The notes beneath the pieces are model-generated. The model was not told the DNA's origin and ran no database searches. It saw only the letters and a program-made list of their open reading frames with translations. DNA of 64,000 nucleotides from Lachnospira sp900551945. GTDB taxonomy: Bacteria; Bacillota; Clostridia; Lachnospirales; Lachnospiraceae. The stretch lies in assembly GCA_048380335.1 (NCBI GenBank), contig DBFCCI010000005.1, positions 62,001 through 126,000 of the forward strand. The letters run 5' to 3'. The translations under genes were made by a program, and so were the position numbers. Below are positions 1 to 10,032 of this stretch, piece by piece. Each line of letters starts with the position of its first letter. Position 1 is the stretch's first letter.

Positions 1-44
1 AATTTGCCATTACATCAACAAATGGTTAGATGGTGATAAATAAT
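1..44 (+). other. possible 3' end of an upstream gene
   Basis: Two plus-strand frames are open from the window edge: one ends at a TGA at 34-36 and one at a TAA at 42-44. The second ends in residues KWLDGDK, which looks coding. The fragment is too short to assign a family or choose the frame. A strong terminator follows at 95-126, which is why an upstream gene on this strand is suspected. Confidence 0.3.
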
Positions 45-94
45 CGGTAACTAGCCTATGGTATTAAGTCCTGCCATTCCAAAATAGGAAATAG

Positions 95-126
95 AAAAAC
101 CCCAGTGTTGCCGCACTGGGGTTTTT
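95..126 (+). terminator. intrinsic terminator, probably bidirectional
   Basis: A perfect 13-bp inverted repeat (AAAAACCCCAGTG at 95-107 and its complement at 114-126) encloses a 6-base loop. The GC-rich core is flanked by an A-run and a T-run, so it can act in both directions. It separates whatever lies left of the window from the miaB operon. Confidence 0.9.
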
Positions 127-236
127 CGTTGAAATCGAACTGTATGGATTTCTCATTTCTCTTTGCCTAATGGCATTATAACATATGCAGATTGAGTTTT
201 CAATATTCATTTTTTATAAAAATAATTTCTTTTTAA

Positions 237-265
237 TTGACATATCCACCCCATTTCAGTACAAT
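237..265 (+). promoter_or_regulatory. sigma-A type promoter of the miaB operon
   Basis: TTGACA (237-242) is separated by exactly 17 bases from TACAAT (260-265). This is close to the vegetative consensus and sits about 90 bases before the miaB start. A 7-bp inverted repeat (CTGTATT at 293-299, AATACAG at 320-326) lies in the leader; its function is unknown. Confidence 0.75.
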
Positions 266-357
266 CTTAAGTTGAGTAATTAGGCAAAAACACTGTATTA
301 AATAGTAAATAACATTTGCAATACAGATAAAATAATACAATTAGAATGGAGATTATA

Positions 358-1794
358 ATGGATAACAATAAAGATATTAAAGAACTAATACCCGAAAATT
401 CGCTTGAAAGACAGTTATATTATATAGAAAAGTGTAAAGAGCATGTAAAGAAAATAAGTGATGAAATAGGTCGTTCATTGACTTGCTGTGTAAATACTTT
501 CGGTTGTCAGATGAATGCGCGCGACTCAGAGAAACTTTTAGGTATTCTTATGGAAATAGGTTATCAACCTATTGAGTCAGAAGACGCAGATTTCGTATTA
601 TACAACACTTGTACAGTAAGAGAAAATGCTAATTTAAGAGTTTATGGAAGATTAGGTCACTTAAACGGAATTAAGAAAAAGCACCCACACATGATTATTG
701 CACTTTGTGGTTGTATGATGCAAGAGCCAGAAGTTGTTGAAAAGATTAAAACTTCATATAAGTTCGTAGATTTAGTATTTGGAACATTTAACGTGTTTAA
801 GCTTGCAGAGCTTCTTGACAGCAGATGGAATTCACAAGGACAGATTATTGATATCTGGGAAGAAACAAAGGATATTATCGAAGAACTTCCAACAGAAAGA
901 AAGTACTCCTTTAAGTCAGGCGTAAATATTATGTACGGTTGCAACAATTTCTGTACATATTGTATTGTGCCTTATGTAAGAGGTAGAGAAAAGAGCAGAG
1001 AACCACAAGAAATCATTTGTGAAATCGAAAGACTTGTAAAAGATGGTGTAAAAGAAGTTATGCTTCTTGGTCAAAATGTAAATTCTTATGGCAAGACATT
1101 AGAAGAAAAAGTAACATTTGCGCAGCTTTTACAGATGGTAGAAAAGATTGATGGACTTGAAAGAATAAGATTTATGACACCACACCCAAAAGATTTATCT
1201 GATGAACTTATTGACGTTATGAGTAAGTCTGAAAAGATATGTAATCATGTACATTTACCATTGCAATCTGGAAGTAGTAGTCTTTTAAAGAAAATGAACC
1301 GTAACTATACAAAAGAACAGTATCTTGCACTTGTAGATAGAATTAGAGCAAAAATGCCAGATGTATCACTTACAACAGATATAATTGTAGGATTTCCGGG
1401 AGAAACAGAACAAGACTTTGAAGATACACTTGACGTAGTAAGAAAAGCAAAGTATGACAGTGCATATACATTTATCTATTCAAAAAGAACGGGAACACCA
1501 GCAGCAAAGATGGAAGACCAGATTGACGAAGCCGTTGTAAAGGAAAGATTTAATAGACTTCTTGAAACTGTAAATGAAGTGTCACACTCTATAAGTGCAA
1601 GATACACAGGAACAGTTCAAAAGGCATTAGTAGAAGCAGTAAATGACCATGATGAAAGTCTAGTTACTGGCAGACTTACAAACAATATGCTTGTGCATTT
1701 TGCAGGTGACAAGGAGCTTATTGGTCAGATAGTAGATGTAAGTCTTGACGAGTGTAAAGGCTTCTACTATATGGGAACGATGGTAACAGTATAG
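358..1794 (+). CDS. miaB: tRNA-2-methylthio-N6-dimethylallyladenosine synthase MiaB
   Basis: Radical-SAM methylthiotransferase that adds the 2-methylthio group to i6A37 of tRNAs reading UNN codons. The N-terminal UPF0004 domain shows its three cluster cysteines (C50 in TFGCQMN, C85 in NTCTVRE, C119 in CGCMMQ). The radical-SAM motif follows at C195, C199 and C202 (GCNNFCTYC), with a TRAM-like C-terminus. The start at 358 is chosen because GGAG at 348-351 lies six bases before it; an ATG at 346 overlaps that site. The protein has 478 residues, normal for the family. Its substrate is the product of MiaA, encoded three genes downstream. Confidence 0.96.
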   Translation: MDNNKDIKELIPENSLERQLYYIEKCKEHVKKISDEIGRSLTCCVNTFGCQMNARDSEKLLGILMEIGYQPIESEDADFVLYNTCTVRENANLRVYGRLGHLNGIKKKHPHMIIALCGCMMQEPEVVEKIKTSYKFVDLVFGTFNVFKLAELLDSRWNSQGQIIDIWEETKDIIEELPTERKYSFKSGVNIMYGCNNFCTYCIVPYVRGREKSREPQEIICEIERLVKDGVKEVMLLGQNVNSYGKTLEEKVTFAQLLQMVEKIDGLERIRFMTPHPKDLSDELIDVMSKSEKICNHVHLPLQSGSSSLLKKMNRNYTKEQYLALVDRIRAKMPDVSLTTDIIVGFPGETEQDFEDTLDVVRKAKYDSAYTFIYSKRTGTPAAKMEDQIDEAVVKERFNRLLETVNEVSHSISARYTGTVQKALVEAVNDHDESLVTGRLTNNMLVHFAGDKELIGQIVDVSLDECKGFYYMGTMVTV

Positions 1795-1818
1795 CCTATG
1801 CAACAGTCGACAAGGTTT

Positions 1819-1851
1819 TGCGCAAGCACAGACTTTGGTTCATTGTTTGCA
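1819..1851 (-). repeat. repeat family C, copy 1
   Basis: Read on the minus strand, this is GCAAACAATGAACCAAAG followed by TCTGTGCTTGCGCA. The same core occurs at 22638, 30779 and 44004. Ends GCAAACA and TGCTTGC can pair with one mismatch, giving a short stem around a conserved ACAAYGARYCAAA core. It lies just after the miaB stop. Confidence 0.6.
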
Positions 1852-1878
1852 TAAATAAAATTATTGTTAATAAGAAAA

Positions 1879-1922
1879 CAAGTAAGCTTGCAACATTTAT
1901 AAAGTAATGGTGAGCTTACTTG
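1879..1922. repeat. inverted repeat between miaB and mutS
   Basis: Perfect 10-bp arms, CAAGTAAGCT (1879-1888) and AGCTTACTTG (1913-1922), enclose a 24-base loop. No T-run follows, so it is not a classical terminator. It could reduce read-through or protect mRNA ends between miaB and mutS. Confidence 0.55.
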
Positions 1923-1977
1923 ATGTTTGTTTGGTAAGAATTGTATATTATATTTATTTAATAAAATGGAGGCAAAA

Positions 1978-4632
1978 ATGGCGGGATATTCACCAATGAT
2001 GCAACATTATCTGGAAACAAAAGAACAGTATAAAGACTGTATTTTATTTTACAGGCTTGGTGATTTTTATGAAATGTTTTTTGATGATGCAATAGCTGTA
2101 TCAAAGGAACTTGAACTTACACTTACAGGAAAGGACTGTGGACAAGAAGAACGTGCGCCGATGTGCGGTATTCCATTTCACGCAGCAGAAAGTTATATTA
2201 CAAGACTTGTGTCAAATGGTCATAAAGTCGCAATTTGTGAGCAGATGGAAGACCCTAAAAAAGCAAAGGGCATTGTAAAAAGAGAAGTAATAAAGGTTGT
2301 TACTCCATCTACTAATTTGAGTGCGCAGTCTTTAGATGAAACTAGAAATAACTACCTTTGTGGCATTGTATATCTAGGTGAAAAAATAGGTGTGTCCTTT
2401 ATTGATTATACAACAGGTGATTATTTTGTAACAGAGCTTGAAAATGGTAGCGAACTTATTGACGAGCTTAATAAATTTGTACCGTCTGAGATTATAGTCA
2501 ATGAATATTTTAATATGAGTGGCATAGACATTTCTTTTGTTGTAGAAAAGCTAGGGATATCAGTGTCAGCTCTTGACAATTGGTATTTTGACGAAGATAC
2601 TTGCAACAATAAGTTACTTAGCCATTTTAAATTGACAACTCTTGATGGATTAGGTCTTAAAGATTATTCAGTTGGAATTATTTCAGCAGGTGCGGTTCTT
2701 TTATATCTTTATGAAACACAAAAAAACGACCTTATGCACATAACTTCCTTAGCTCCATATACAACAGGAAAATATATGCTTATCGACAGTTCTTCAAGAA
2801 GAAACTTAGAGCTTGTAGAAACTTTAAGAGAAAAGCAAAAAAGAGGTTCACTTCTTTGGGTGCTTGATAAGACAAAGACAGCGATGGGAGCTAGAACACT
2901 TCGTTCAATGCTTGAACAGCCACTTATTAATAAAGCTTCAATTGAAGATAGGTTAAATGGAATTGAAGAACTTAACAACAATGCAATTGACAGAGAAGAA
3001 ATAAGAGAATATCTAAATCCAATATATGACCTTGAAAGACTTATGACTAAGATAAGTTGTAAGTCAGCTAATCCTCGTGACCTTATAGCTTTTAGAAATT
3101 CGCTTGAAATGATACCATATATTAAAAATATTATGGGAACATTTAAAAGCAATTTATTTAAAGAAGCCTTTGAAAAAATGGATGATTTGCAGGACTTATA
3201 TCAATTAGTTAATAACGCAATTGTCGATGACCCACCTATTGCAATGAGAGATGGCGGTATTATAAAAGAGGGCTATTCAGAAGAAGCAGACAAGTTAAGA
3301 AAAGCAAAGACAGAAGGTAAAGAGTGGCTTGCACAGCTTGAAGAAAGAGAAAAGCAAAATACAGGAATTAAAAACTTAAAAATTAAGTATAACAAAGTAT
3401 TTGGCTATTATCTTGAGGTTACTAATTCTTTTAAAAATTTAGTTCCAGTTAATTGGGTAAGAAAGCAGACACTTACAAATGCTGAACGATACACAACAGA
3501 AGAATTAAAAAAGCTAGAAGATGTTATTCTTGGGGCAGAAGATAAGCTTTATTCTTTAGAGTATGACCTTTTTGCAGAGGTAAGAGAAATTATTGCAGGT
3601 GAAGTGTTAAGAATAAGAAACACAGCAAAGGCCATAGCAATGATAGATGTATTTTCATCATTATCTGTTGTAGCACAGCAAAATGGGTATGTGCGTCCTA
3701 AGATAAATGAAAAGGGCATAATTGATATTAAAAATGGAAGACATCCCGTAGTTGAAAAAATGATAAATAACGATATGTTTGTTGCAAATGACACATATCT
3801 TGACAATTCAGCTAACAGAGTATCTATTATTACTGGGCCTAATATGGCAGGTAAATCAACATATATGCGACAAACTGCGCTTATTGTGCTTATGGCACAA
3901 GTTGGTTCATTTGTTCCAGCTTCGTCTGCCGATGTTGGCATTGTAGATAGGATATTTACAAGAGTTGGTGCGTCAGATGATTTAGCATCTGGTCAATCTA
4001 CATTTATGGTTGAGATGACAGAAGTAGCTAATATTTTAAGAAATGCAACACAAAAGAGTTTACTTATTCTTGATGAAATTGGACGAGGAACAAGCACATT
4101 TGACGGATTAAGTATAGCTTGGGCAGTCGTTGAGTATATAGCAAATACTAAAATTCTTGGAGCAAAGACACTTTTTGCAACACATTACCATGAGCTTACC
4201 GAACTTGAAGGTACACTTGATGGTGTCAATAACTACTGTATTGCTGTTAAAGAATGTGGTGATGAAATAGTATTTCTTAGAAAAATAGTAAAGGGTGGCG
4301 CAGATAAAAGTTATGGTATTCAAGTAGCAAAACTTGCAGGCGTTCCTGATACTGTAATTGAAAGAGCTAAAAAGTTAGTAGCTGAATTAAGTGACGCAGA
4401 TATTTCACAAAAGGCAAAGGATATAGCGCAGTATTCTAAGAAAAAAGAAAAAATGAATGAGCAGTATAAAAAGGTGGATGAATTAGAAGTAAAGCAAATG
4501 ACACTTTTTGATACTGTTGGTAATGATGATATAATCGAAGAAATCAAAAATATTGATATTGGTAATATGACACCGATAGATGCACTTAATATGCTTTATA
4601 AGCTTCAAAGCAAGGTTAAAAATCGTTGGTAA
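1978..4632 (+). CDS. mutS: DNA mismatch repair protein MutS
   Basis: Mismatch-recognition ATPase that recruits MutL. The mismatch-binding Phe-X-Glu motif is present (F30 and E32 in FYEMF), as is the C-terminal ABC-type ATPase with Walker A GPNMAGKST at residues 620-628 and the Walker B region LLILDEIGRGTST. The start at 1978 has GGAGG at 1968-1972, five bases upstream. An in-frame start at 1927 would add 17 residues, is preceded by no good site, and is rejected. 884 residues is normal for the family. mutL follows by 31 bases, so the two are very probably cotranscribed. Confidence 0.97.
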   Translation: MAGYSPMMQHYLETKEQYKDCILFYRLGDFYEMFFDDAIAVSKELELTLTGKDCGQEERAPMCGIPFHAAESYITRLVSNGHKVAICEQMEDPKKAKGIVKREVIKVVTPSTNLSAQSLDETRNNYLCGIVYLGEKIGVSFIDYTTGDYFVTELENGSELIDELNKFVPSEIIVNEYFNMSGIDISFVVEKLGISVSALDNWYFDEDTCNNKLLSHFKLTTLDGLGLKDYSVGIISAGAVLLYLYETQKNDLMHITSLAPYTTGKYMLIDSSSRRNLELVETLREKQKRGSLLWVLDKTKTAMGARTLRSMLEQPLINKASIEDRLNGIEELNNNAIDREEIREYLNPIYDLERLMTKISCKSANPRDLIAFRNSLEMIPYIKNIMGTFKSNLFKEAFEKMDDLQDLYQLVNNAIVDDPPIAMRDGGIIKEGYSEEADKLRKAKTEGKEWLAQLEEREKQNTGIKNLKIKYNKVFGYYLEVTNSFKNLVPVNWVRKQTLTNAERYTTEELKKLEDVILGAEDKLYSLEYDLFAEVREIIAGEVLRIRNTAKAIAMIDVFSSLSVVAQQNGYVRPKINEKGIIDIKNGRHPVVEKMINNDMFVANDTYLDNSANRVSIITGPNMAGKSTYMRQTALIVLMAQVGSFVPASSADVGIVDRIFTRVGASDDLASGQSTFMVEMTEVANILRNATQKSLLILDEIGRGTSTFDGLSIAWAVVEYIANTKILGAKTLFATHYHELTELEGTLDGVNNYCIAVKECGDEIVFLRKIVKGGADKSYGIQVAKLAGVPDTVIERAKKLVAELSDADISQKAKDIAQYSKKKEKMNEQYKKVDELEVKQMTLFDTVGNDDIIEEIKNIDIGNMTPIDALNMLYKLQSKVKNRW

Positions 4633-4663
4633 AAAGAGGTAGCCTTTTGGGTTGGAGGGAATT

Positions 4664-6769
4664 ATGTCAATACAAGTTTTAGATAAAAATACTATAGATA
4701 AGATTGCGGCAGGAGAGGTTATAGAAAGACCATCTTCTGTCGTTAAGGAATTAGTAGAAAATGCGATTGACGCAAAAGCCACAGCAATTACAATTGAAAT
4801 AAAAGACGGTGGAATATCATTTATAAGAGTTACAGACAATGGCACAGGGATATCAAAAGAAGATATTCCACTTGCCTTTTTAAGACATTCTACAAGTAAG
4901 ATAAAGTCAGTGGAAGACCTTATAAGCATTAAGTCACTTGGCTTTAGGGGTGAAGCTTTGTCAAGTATTTCATCAGTAGCGCAAGTAGAGCTTATTACTA
5001 AGACAAGTGATAACTTTACGGGCTACAGGTATGTAATTGAAGGCGGAGAAGAAAAGAGCATGGAAGAAGCTGGTGTTCCAGATGGTACGACATTTATTGT
5101 AAGAAATCTTTTTTACAATACGCCAGTGCGAAGAAAGTTCTTAAAGACAGCCACTACAGAAGCAGGCTACATTAATGCGCTGATTGAACATTTATCACTT
5201 TCCCATCCAGATGTGTCATTTCGCTTTATTAACAACAACCAAAATAAACTTCATACATCTGGAAATACTAATCTTAAAGACATAATATACAGTGTGTATG
5301 GCAGAGATATAACAAGAAATCTTATACAAGTTAGTGCTAAAACACAAGATATTCAGATAGATGGTTTTATTGGCAAGCCTATGATTTGCAGGGGCAACAG
5401 GTCTTATGAGAATTATTATATCAACGGGCGATATATAAAGAGTGGTATTATTACAAAGGCAATAGAAGAAGCCTACAAAGGTCATATAATGCCACACAAT
5501 TACCCATTTACAGCACTACATTTTACAATTAATCAAGAAATTCTTGATGTAAATGTTCACCCAACGAAAATGGAGCTTAGGTTTTCAAAGAATGAATTTG
5601 TTTATAATTTTGTACTGTCTGTAATTAAAAATGCTCTTGAACAAAGAGAGTTAATTCCAGAAGTTCGTGTAAATGAGCCACCATCAGTAAAGGCTCAAAG
5701 GGGAGAATTTAATGTAAATAGCATTTTAAACAATAATGCTAATAGTTCAAGTAGTATAGATAGAACATTTAATAACTACACGAACGGTAGAGATAATTTG
5801 CCTAAAGAAAATGTAACAAATACTAGTAATTTGAACAATTCCATAAAAGAAGCTGTTTCTCATTATGGTGGTTATCAAGGAAATACTTTTAATGCAGGTC
5901 AATCAAAAGTAGATAGTAATGTGCATAAATGTTTTAATGAAAATAAAGAAAAAGAAGTTTTAGCAAGTCCATTATTAGATAACAATATAAAGAAAGATAT
6001 TTCTTTAAAAAATGAAAGTGTTCAAAATGATAATAAATTTGAAAAAGAAAGACTTCCAGAGCCTTTCGAGAAAAAGCGTTCAGAACTTATGGTAAAGCAA
6101 GACGCTATAGCTATTGAACAAGCTAAACAAGCTGATATGAAAGCTACTCAAATGTCTATGTTTGAAGATAAGCTGTTAGACAAGACTAACACTATACAGT
6201 ATAGAATTATAGGGCAGCTTTTTGACACATATTGGCTTATAGAATTTGAAGATAAGTTTTATATGATGGACCAGCACGCAGCGCATGAAAAGGTTTTATA
6301 TGAACGTTTTATGAAGCGACTTGCAAACAAGCAGATGGACAGTCAAATGATTATGCCACCGGTTATTTTAAGTGTTAATATGAGAGAACAGCAGGTGCTT
6401 GTAGAAAATATGGATATATTTAAAAGCTTGGGTTATGAGATTGAGGAGTTTGGTGGCAATGAATATAAGGTTACGGGGATGCCATCTAACTTGCCAAAGG
6501 TTGATTGTAAACAGCTTCTTATAGATATGCTTGATAATCTTGTCGATGATAGTAACAGAAATACGCCTGAGATTATTACAGAAAGAATTGCTTCTATGTC
6601 TTGTAAGGCAGCAGTTAAAGGAAATAATAGGCTTTCTATGCAGGAAGCGAAAGAGCTTATGAAAGAACTTATGGAAGCCGATAATCCTTATAATTGCCCA
6701 CATGGTAGACCTACTTTGATAATGATGACAAAGTATGAGATAGAAAAGAAATTTAAAAGGATATTATAA
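4664..6769 (+). CDS. mutL: DNA mismatch repair endonuclease MutL
   Basis: GHKL ATPase plus endonuclease acting after MutS. The ATP site is visible near the N-terminus (ENAIDA, DNGTGI, GFRGEALSSI). The C-terminal nicking motif DQHA-X2-E-X4-E is intact as DQHAAHEKVLYE starting at residue 536, and CPHGRPT is near the end, so this is the nicking type of MutL found in bacteria without MutH. The linker at about residues 345-500 is rich in Asn, Ser and Lys and looks disordered. The start at 4664 is supported by GGAGG five to six bases upstream. 701 residues. Confidence 0.96.
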   Translation: MSIQVLDKNTIDKIAAGEVIERPSSVVKELVENAIDAKATAITIEIKDGGISFIRVTDNGTGISKEDIPLAFLRHSTSKIKSVEDLISIKSLGFRGEALSSISSVAQVELITKTSDNFTGYRYVIEGGEEKSMEEAGVPDGTTFIVRNLFYNTPVRRKFLKTATTEAGYINALIEHLSLSHPDVSFRFINNNQNKLHTSGNTNLKDIIYSVYGRDITRNLIQVSAKTQDIQIDGFIGKPMICRGNRSYENYYINGRYIKSGIITKAIEEAYKGHIMPHNYPFTALHFTINQEILDVNVHPTKMELRFSKNEFVYNFVLSVIKNALEQRELIPEVRVNEPPSVKAQRGEFNVNSILNNNANSSSSIDRTFNNYTNGRDNLPKENVTNTSNLNNSIKEAVSHYGGYQGNTFNAGQSKVDSNVHKCFNENKEKEVLASPLLDNNIKKDISLKNESVQNDNKFEKERLPEPFEKKRSELMVKQDAIAIEQAKQADMKATQMSMFEDKLLDKTNTIQYRIIGQLFDTYWLIEFEDKFYMMDQHAAHEKVLYERFMKRLANKQMDSQMIMPPVILSVNMREQQVLVENMDIFKSLGYEIEEFGGNEYKVTGMPSNLPKVDCKQLLIDMLDNLVDDSNRNTPEIITERIASMSCKAAVKGNNRLSMQEAKELMKELMEADNPYNCPHGRPTLIMMTKYEIEKKFKRIL

Positions 6770-6773
6770 TAAT

Positions 6774-7745
6774 ATGGATAAGAAAAAACCATTAGTTATT
6801 CTTACTGGGCCTACGGCGGTTGGTAAGACGGAACTTTCGATTGAGCTTGCTAAAAGGCTTAATGGAGAGATTATAAGTGCGGACTCTATGCAGGTTTATA
6901 AGCACATGGATATTGGAACTGCTAAGGTTACGAAAGAAGAGATGGCAGGGGTTAAGCATTTTCTTGTTGATGAGCTTGAACCTGACGAAGAATTTAATGT
7001 AGTTGTATTTCAAAAAATGGCAAAGCAGGCGATTGATGACATATACAGTCGTGGTAAAGTGCCTATTATTGTAGGCGGAACGGGGTTTTATATTCAAGCA
7101 ATTCTTTATGATATTGAGTTTACACCAGAAAATAATGACAGTGAACAAGATAAAGACAACAGTGGTTATAGAGAAAAGTTTGCTAAAATTGCTGATGAAA
7201 AAGGCAATATTTATCTTCACAATATGTTAAAGGAAGTTGATGAAAAGTCGGCACAAAATATTCACCCTAACAATGTAAAAAGAGTAATTCGTGCGCTTGA
7301 GTATTTTTATGATACAGGTAAGAAAATGTCTGAGCATAACGAAGAACAGCAAAAGAAAGTTTCGCCATATAATTTTGTATATTTTGTATTAAATAATGAT
7401 AGAGATATTCTTTATAAAAGAATTGATATGCGTGTTGACAAGATGTTTGAGATGGGACTTGTATCAGAGGTTGAAAATTTAAGAAAACAAGGATATACTA
7501 AGGATTTAGTATCAATGCAGGGTATTGGATACAAAGAGATATTTGACTATCTTGATGGAATGTACGATGAAGAAATGGCAAGATATATTATAAAGCGTGA
7601 TACAAGACATTTTGCAAAAAGACAGCTTACTTGGTTTAAGCGAGAGTCTGATGTGTGTTGGTTAAATTACAAAGATTATGATAATTCAAAAGAAAAGATA
7701 TTGACAGCAATGGTTGATATTATAACAAAAAAATGGAATAGCTAA
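6774..7745 (+). CDS. miaA: tRNA dimethylallyltransferase MiaA
   Basis: Transfers the dimethylallyl group to A37 of UNN-reading tRNAs, making the substrate of MiaB encoded at the head of the same cluster. The P-loop GPTAVGKTE is at about residues 11-19, DSMQVY follows, and the C-terminal segment has the family's RDTRHFAKRQLTWF pattern. The gene starts four bases after the mutL stop. 323 residues is normal. In many Firmicutes hfq follows miaA; none is seen here. Confidence 0.96.
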   Translation: MDKKKPLVILTGPTAVGKTELSIELAKRLNGEIISADSMQVYKHMDIGTAKVTKEEMAGVKHFLVDELEPDEEFNVVVFQKMAKQAIDDIYSRGKVPIIVGGTGFYIQAILYDIEFTPENNDSEQDKDNSGYREKFAKIADEKGNIYLHNMLKEVDEKSAQNIHPNNVKRVIRALEYFYDTGKKMSEHNEEQQKKVSPYNFVYFVLNNDRDILYKRIDMRVDKMFEMGLVSEVENLRKQGYTKDLVSMQGIGYKEIFDYLDGMYDEEMARYIIKRDTRHFAKRQLTWFKRESDVCWLNYKDYDNSKEKILTAMVDIITKKWNS

Positions 7746-7782
7746 AGAATATTAATTAGAATACAAGAAAGGATTGTGATTT

Positions 7783-9075
7783 ATGGAAACAAAAGCTATT
7801 AAAGAAATGTATTGTAATATGGGAATTTCAGAACAGATATATGATTTTTCTGAAAATATACTTAAAGGTCTTAAAGAAAGATTTGAAAAGATTGATGAAA
7901 ATGCAGAATATAATCAAATGAAAGTTTTACAAGCTATGCAAAAAAATAAGGTGGCAGAAATGCACCTTTCTGGTACTACAGGCTATGGTTATAATGATGA
8001 AGGCAGAGATACTTTAGAACAGGTGTATGCTGACCTTTTTAAGACAGAAGCAGCACTTGTAAGACCACAGATTATGTGTGGAACACATGCTCTTAATATA
8101 GCGCTTTCTGCTAACTTAAGACCGGGTGATGAACTTTTGTCACCAGTTGGAAAGCCTTATGATACTATGGACGAGATTATTGGTATAAGACCATCGAAAG
8201 GAAGTCTTGCCGAATATGGCATAACTTACAAGCAAGTTGATTTATTAGAAGATGGAAGCTTTGATTTTGAAAATATTAAAAAGGCAATTAATGAAAAAAC
8301 TAAGCTTGTAACTATACAACGTTCAAAAGGATATGCTTCAAGACCTACACTTTCAGTAGAAAGAATAGGTGAGTTAATATCATTTATTAAAGGAATAAAA
8401 CCAGAAGTAATATGTATGGTTGATAACTGCTATGGTGAATTTGTTGAACTTATAGAGCCATCAGAGGTTGGAGCAGATATGATAGTAGGTTCACTTATTA
8501 AAAATCCGGGTGGTGGACTTGCACCTTGTGGCGGATACATAGCAGGTACTAAGGAATGTATTGAACAGGCAGCATTTAGACTTTCTTCTCCGGGACTTGG
8601 AAAAGAAGTGGGTGCAACACTTGGCGTAAATCAGTCGTTTTATCAAGGACTTTTCCTTGCACCAACAGTAGTAGCTGGTGCATTAAAGGGTGCTATATTT
8701 GCAGCAAATGCTTATGAAAAGCTTGGATTTAAGGTTATTCCTAACAGTACAGAAAGTAGGCATGATATAATTCAAGCTGTCGAGCTTAATACACCAGAAG
8801 GGCTTATTGCATTTTGCAAGGGAATACAGTCAGCAGCTCCTGTTGATAGCTTTGTAACTCCTGAACCATGGGCAATGCCAGGATACGATGCAGATGTAAT
8901 AATGGCAGCAGGCGCATTTGTGCAAGGCTCTTCAATTGAATTAAGTGCGGATGGCCCACTTAAACCACCATATTCAGTATATTTTCAAGGTGGACTTACA
9001 TGGTATCATGCAAAACTTGGAATAATGATGAGTATGCAAAAAATGTACGAAAAAGGTCTAATTAATATTCAATAA
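7783..9075 (+). CDS. methionine gamma-lyase family (aluminium-resistance type) PLP enzyme
   Basis: Fold-type I pyridoxal-phosphate protein of the family once called aluminium resistance protein (Bacillus YnbB). It shows a cofactor-binding landscape typical of the Cys/Met metabolism lyases: LSGTTGYGYND near the N-terminus, MVDNCYGEF at the aspartate strand, and SLIKNPGGG as the probable Schiff-base lysine. Sulfur amino-acid cleavage is the usual family annotation; the true substrate is not evident from sequence. GAAAGGA lies about nine bases before the start. 430 residues is normal. It follows miaA closely and may be the last gene of that transcript. Confidence 0.85.
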   Translation: METKAIKEMYCNMGISEQIYDFSENILKGLKERFEKIDENAEYNQMKVLQAMQKNKVAEMHLSGTTGYGYNDEGRDTLEQVYADLFKTEAALVRPQIMCGTHALNIALSANLRPGDELLSPVGKPYDTMDEIIGIRPSKGSLAEYGITYKQVDLLEDGSFDFENIKKAINEKTKLVTIQRSKGYASRPTLSVERIGELISFIKGIKPEVICMVDNCYGEFVELIEPSEVGADMIVGSLIKNPGGGLAPCGGYIAGTKECIEQAAFRLSSPGLGKEVGATLGVNQSFYQGLFLAPTVVAGALKGAIFAANAYEKLGFKVIPNSTESRHDIIQAVELNTPEGLIAFCKGIQSAAPVDSFVTPEPWAMPGYDADVIMAAGAFVQGSSIELSADGPLKPPYSVYFQGGLTWYHAKLGIMMSMQKMYEKGLINIQ

Positions 9076-9305
9076 AAAATAATAATTATTTGTATACAAT
9101 AAAAGAAAGTTATGATATAATTTAAATTGGTTCAATTTGTAAATATAATTAATATATTTGTATTGTATTAAAGCTCTTATTGATATTTATTATCATTAAG
9201 CTTAAATAAAATATTTTGAACTTTGTAACTTGAATATTAGTGGCATAGTAGCAAGTTGTAATATATATTTACGATTGAATTTTCCATTTGTCCGGAAAGG
9301 ACACT

Positions 9306-10013
9306 ATGATTATTAATCAAAACAGTTGTATATGTAATGACGGAGATAGCAATTTCCTAAGACCTTATGAAAAGTGCATGAAGTTTGGTGCAGAGGCATT
9401 GTCTAATATAGAGCTTCTAGCTGTTATATTAAGGGTTGGAACTAATGGAATGAATTCAACACAGCTTGCAGAAAAAATTCTTAATACAGCTCAAACAGGT
9501 GATGGACTTGTAGGGCTTACAAGCCTTACGATTAATCAGCTTATGAAGATTAAAGGAGTTGGGTCTGTAAAAGCAATTCAGATAAAGTGTATATGTGAAT
9601 TGTCAAGGCGAATGGCAAAACAAAGAGCCGCAGTAAGACTTGATTTTTCATCTCCAGAGGCAATAGCTAACTATTATATGGAAGATTTACGCCATCTTAA
9701 CAAGGAACATATGGTTCTTGTTATGCTTGATAGTAAGTGTAAAATGATACGAGATTGTGTAATTTCAATTGGAACAGTCAATGCTTCTCTTATAACACCA
9801 AGAGAAGTTTTTTCAGAGGCATTAAAGTTTGAAGCAGTAGGAATTGTTCTTCTACACAATCATCCGAGTGGTGATGCTACACCTAGTAGAAATGACGTAG
9901 CTGTTACAAGAAGAATTGCACAAGCAGGAAGTTTGTTAGGAATTGACCTAATAGACCATATTGTAATAGGCGATAATTCGTATACAAGTTTAAAAGAAAA
10001 AGAGTTTATGTAA
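9306..10013 (+). CDS. radC: RadC family JAB/MPN protein
   Basis: A helix-hairpin-helix region (IKGVGSVKAIQIK) precedes a JAB1/MPN metalloprotease-like domain with the metal site HNHPSGDATPS near residue 180. Despite its name, a direct role in DNA repair is doubtful for the family. The start at 9306 has GGAAAGG at 9294-9300; a TTG at 9288 overlaps that site and is rejected. 235 residues. The 230-bp gap before it is AT-rich, holds a small inverted repeat (AACTTG/CAAGTT near 9227-9257) and no gene. mreB follows in 19 bases, as in many Firmicutes. Confidence 0.92.
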   Translation: MIINQNSCICNDGDSNFLRPYEKCMKFGAEALSNIELLAVILRVGTNGMNSTQLAEKILNTAQTGDGLVGLTSLTINQLMKIKGVGSVKAIQIKCICELSRRMAKQRAAVRLDFSSPEAIANYYMEDLRHLNKEHMVLVMLDSKCKMIRDCVISIGTVNASLITPREVFSEALKFEAVGIVLLHNHPSGDATPSRNDVAVTRRIAQAGSLLGIDLIDHIVIGDNSYTSLKEKEFM

Positions 10014-10032
10014 TTGAAAGGAGCCTTTAGAA

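Noticed and set aside
9090..9121. Promoter TTGTAT with TATAAT ahead of radC
   Set aside because: The spacing is 20 bases and the region is so AT-rich that the match is not convincing.
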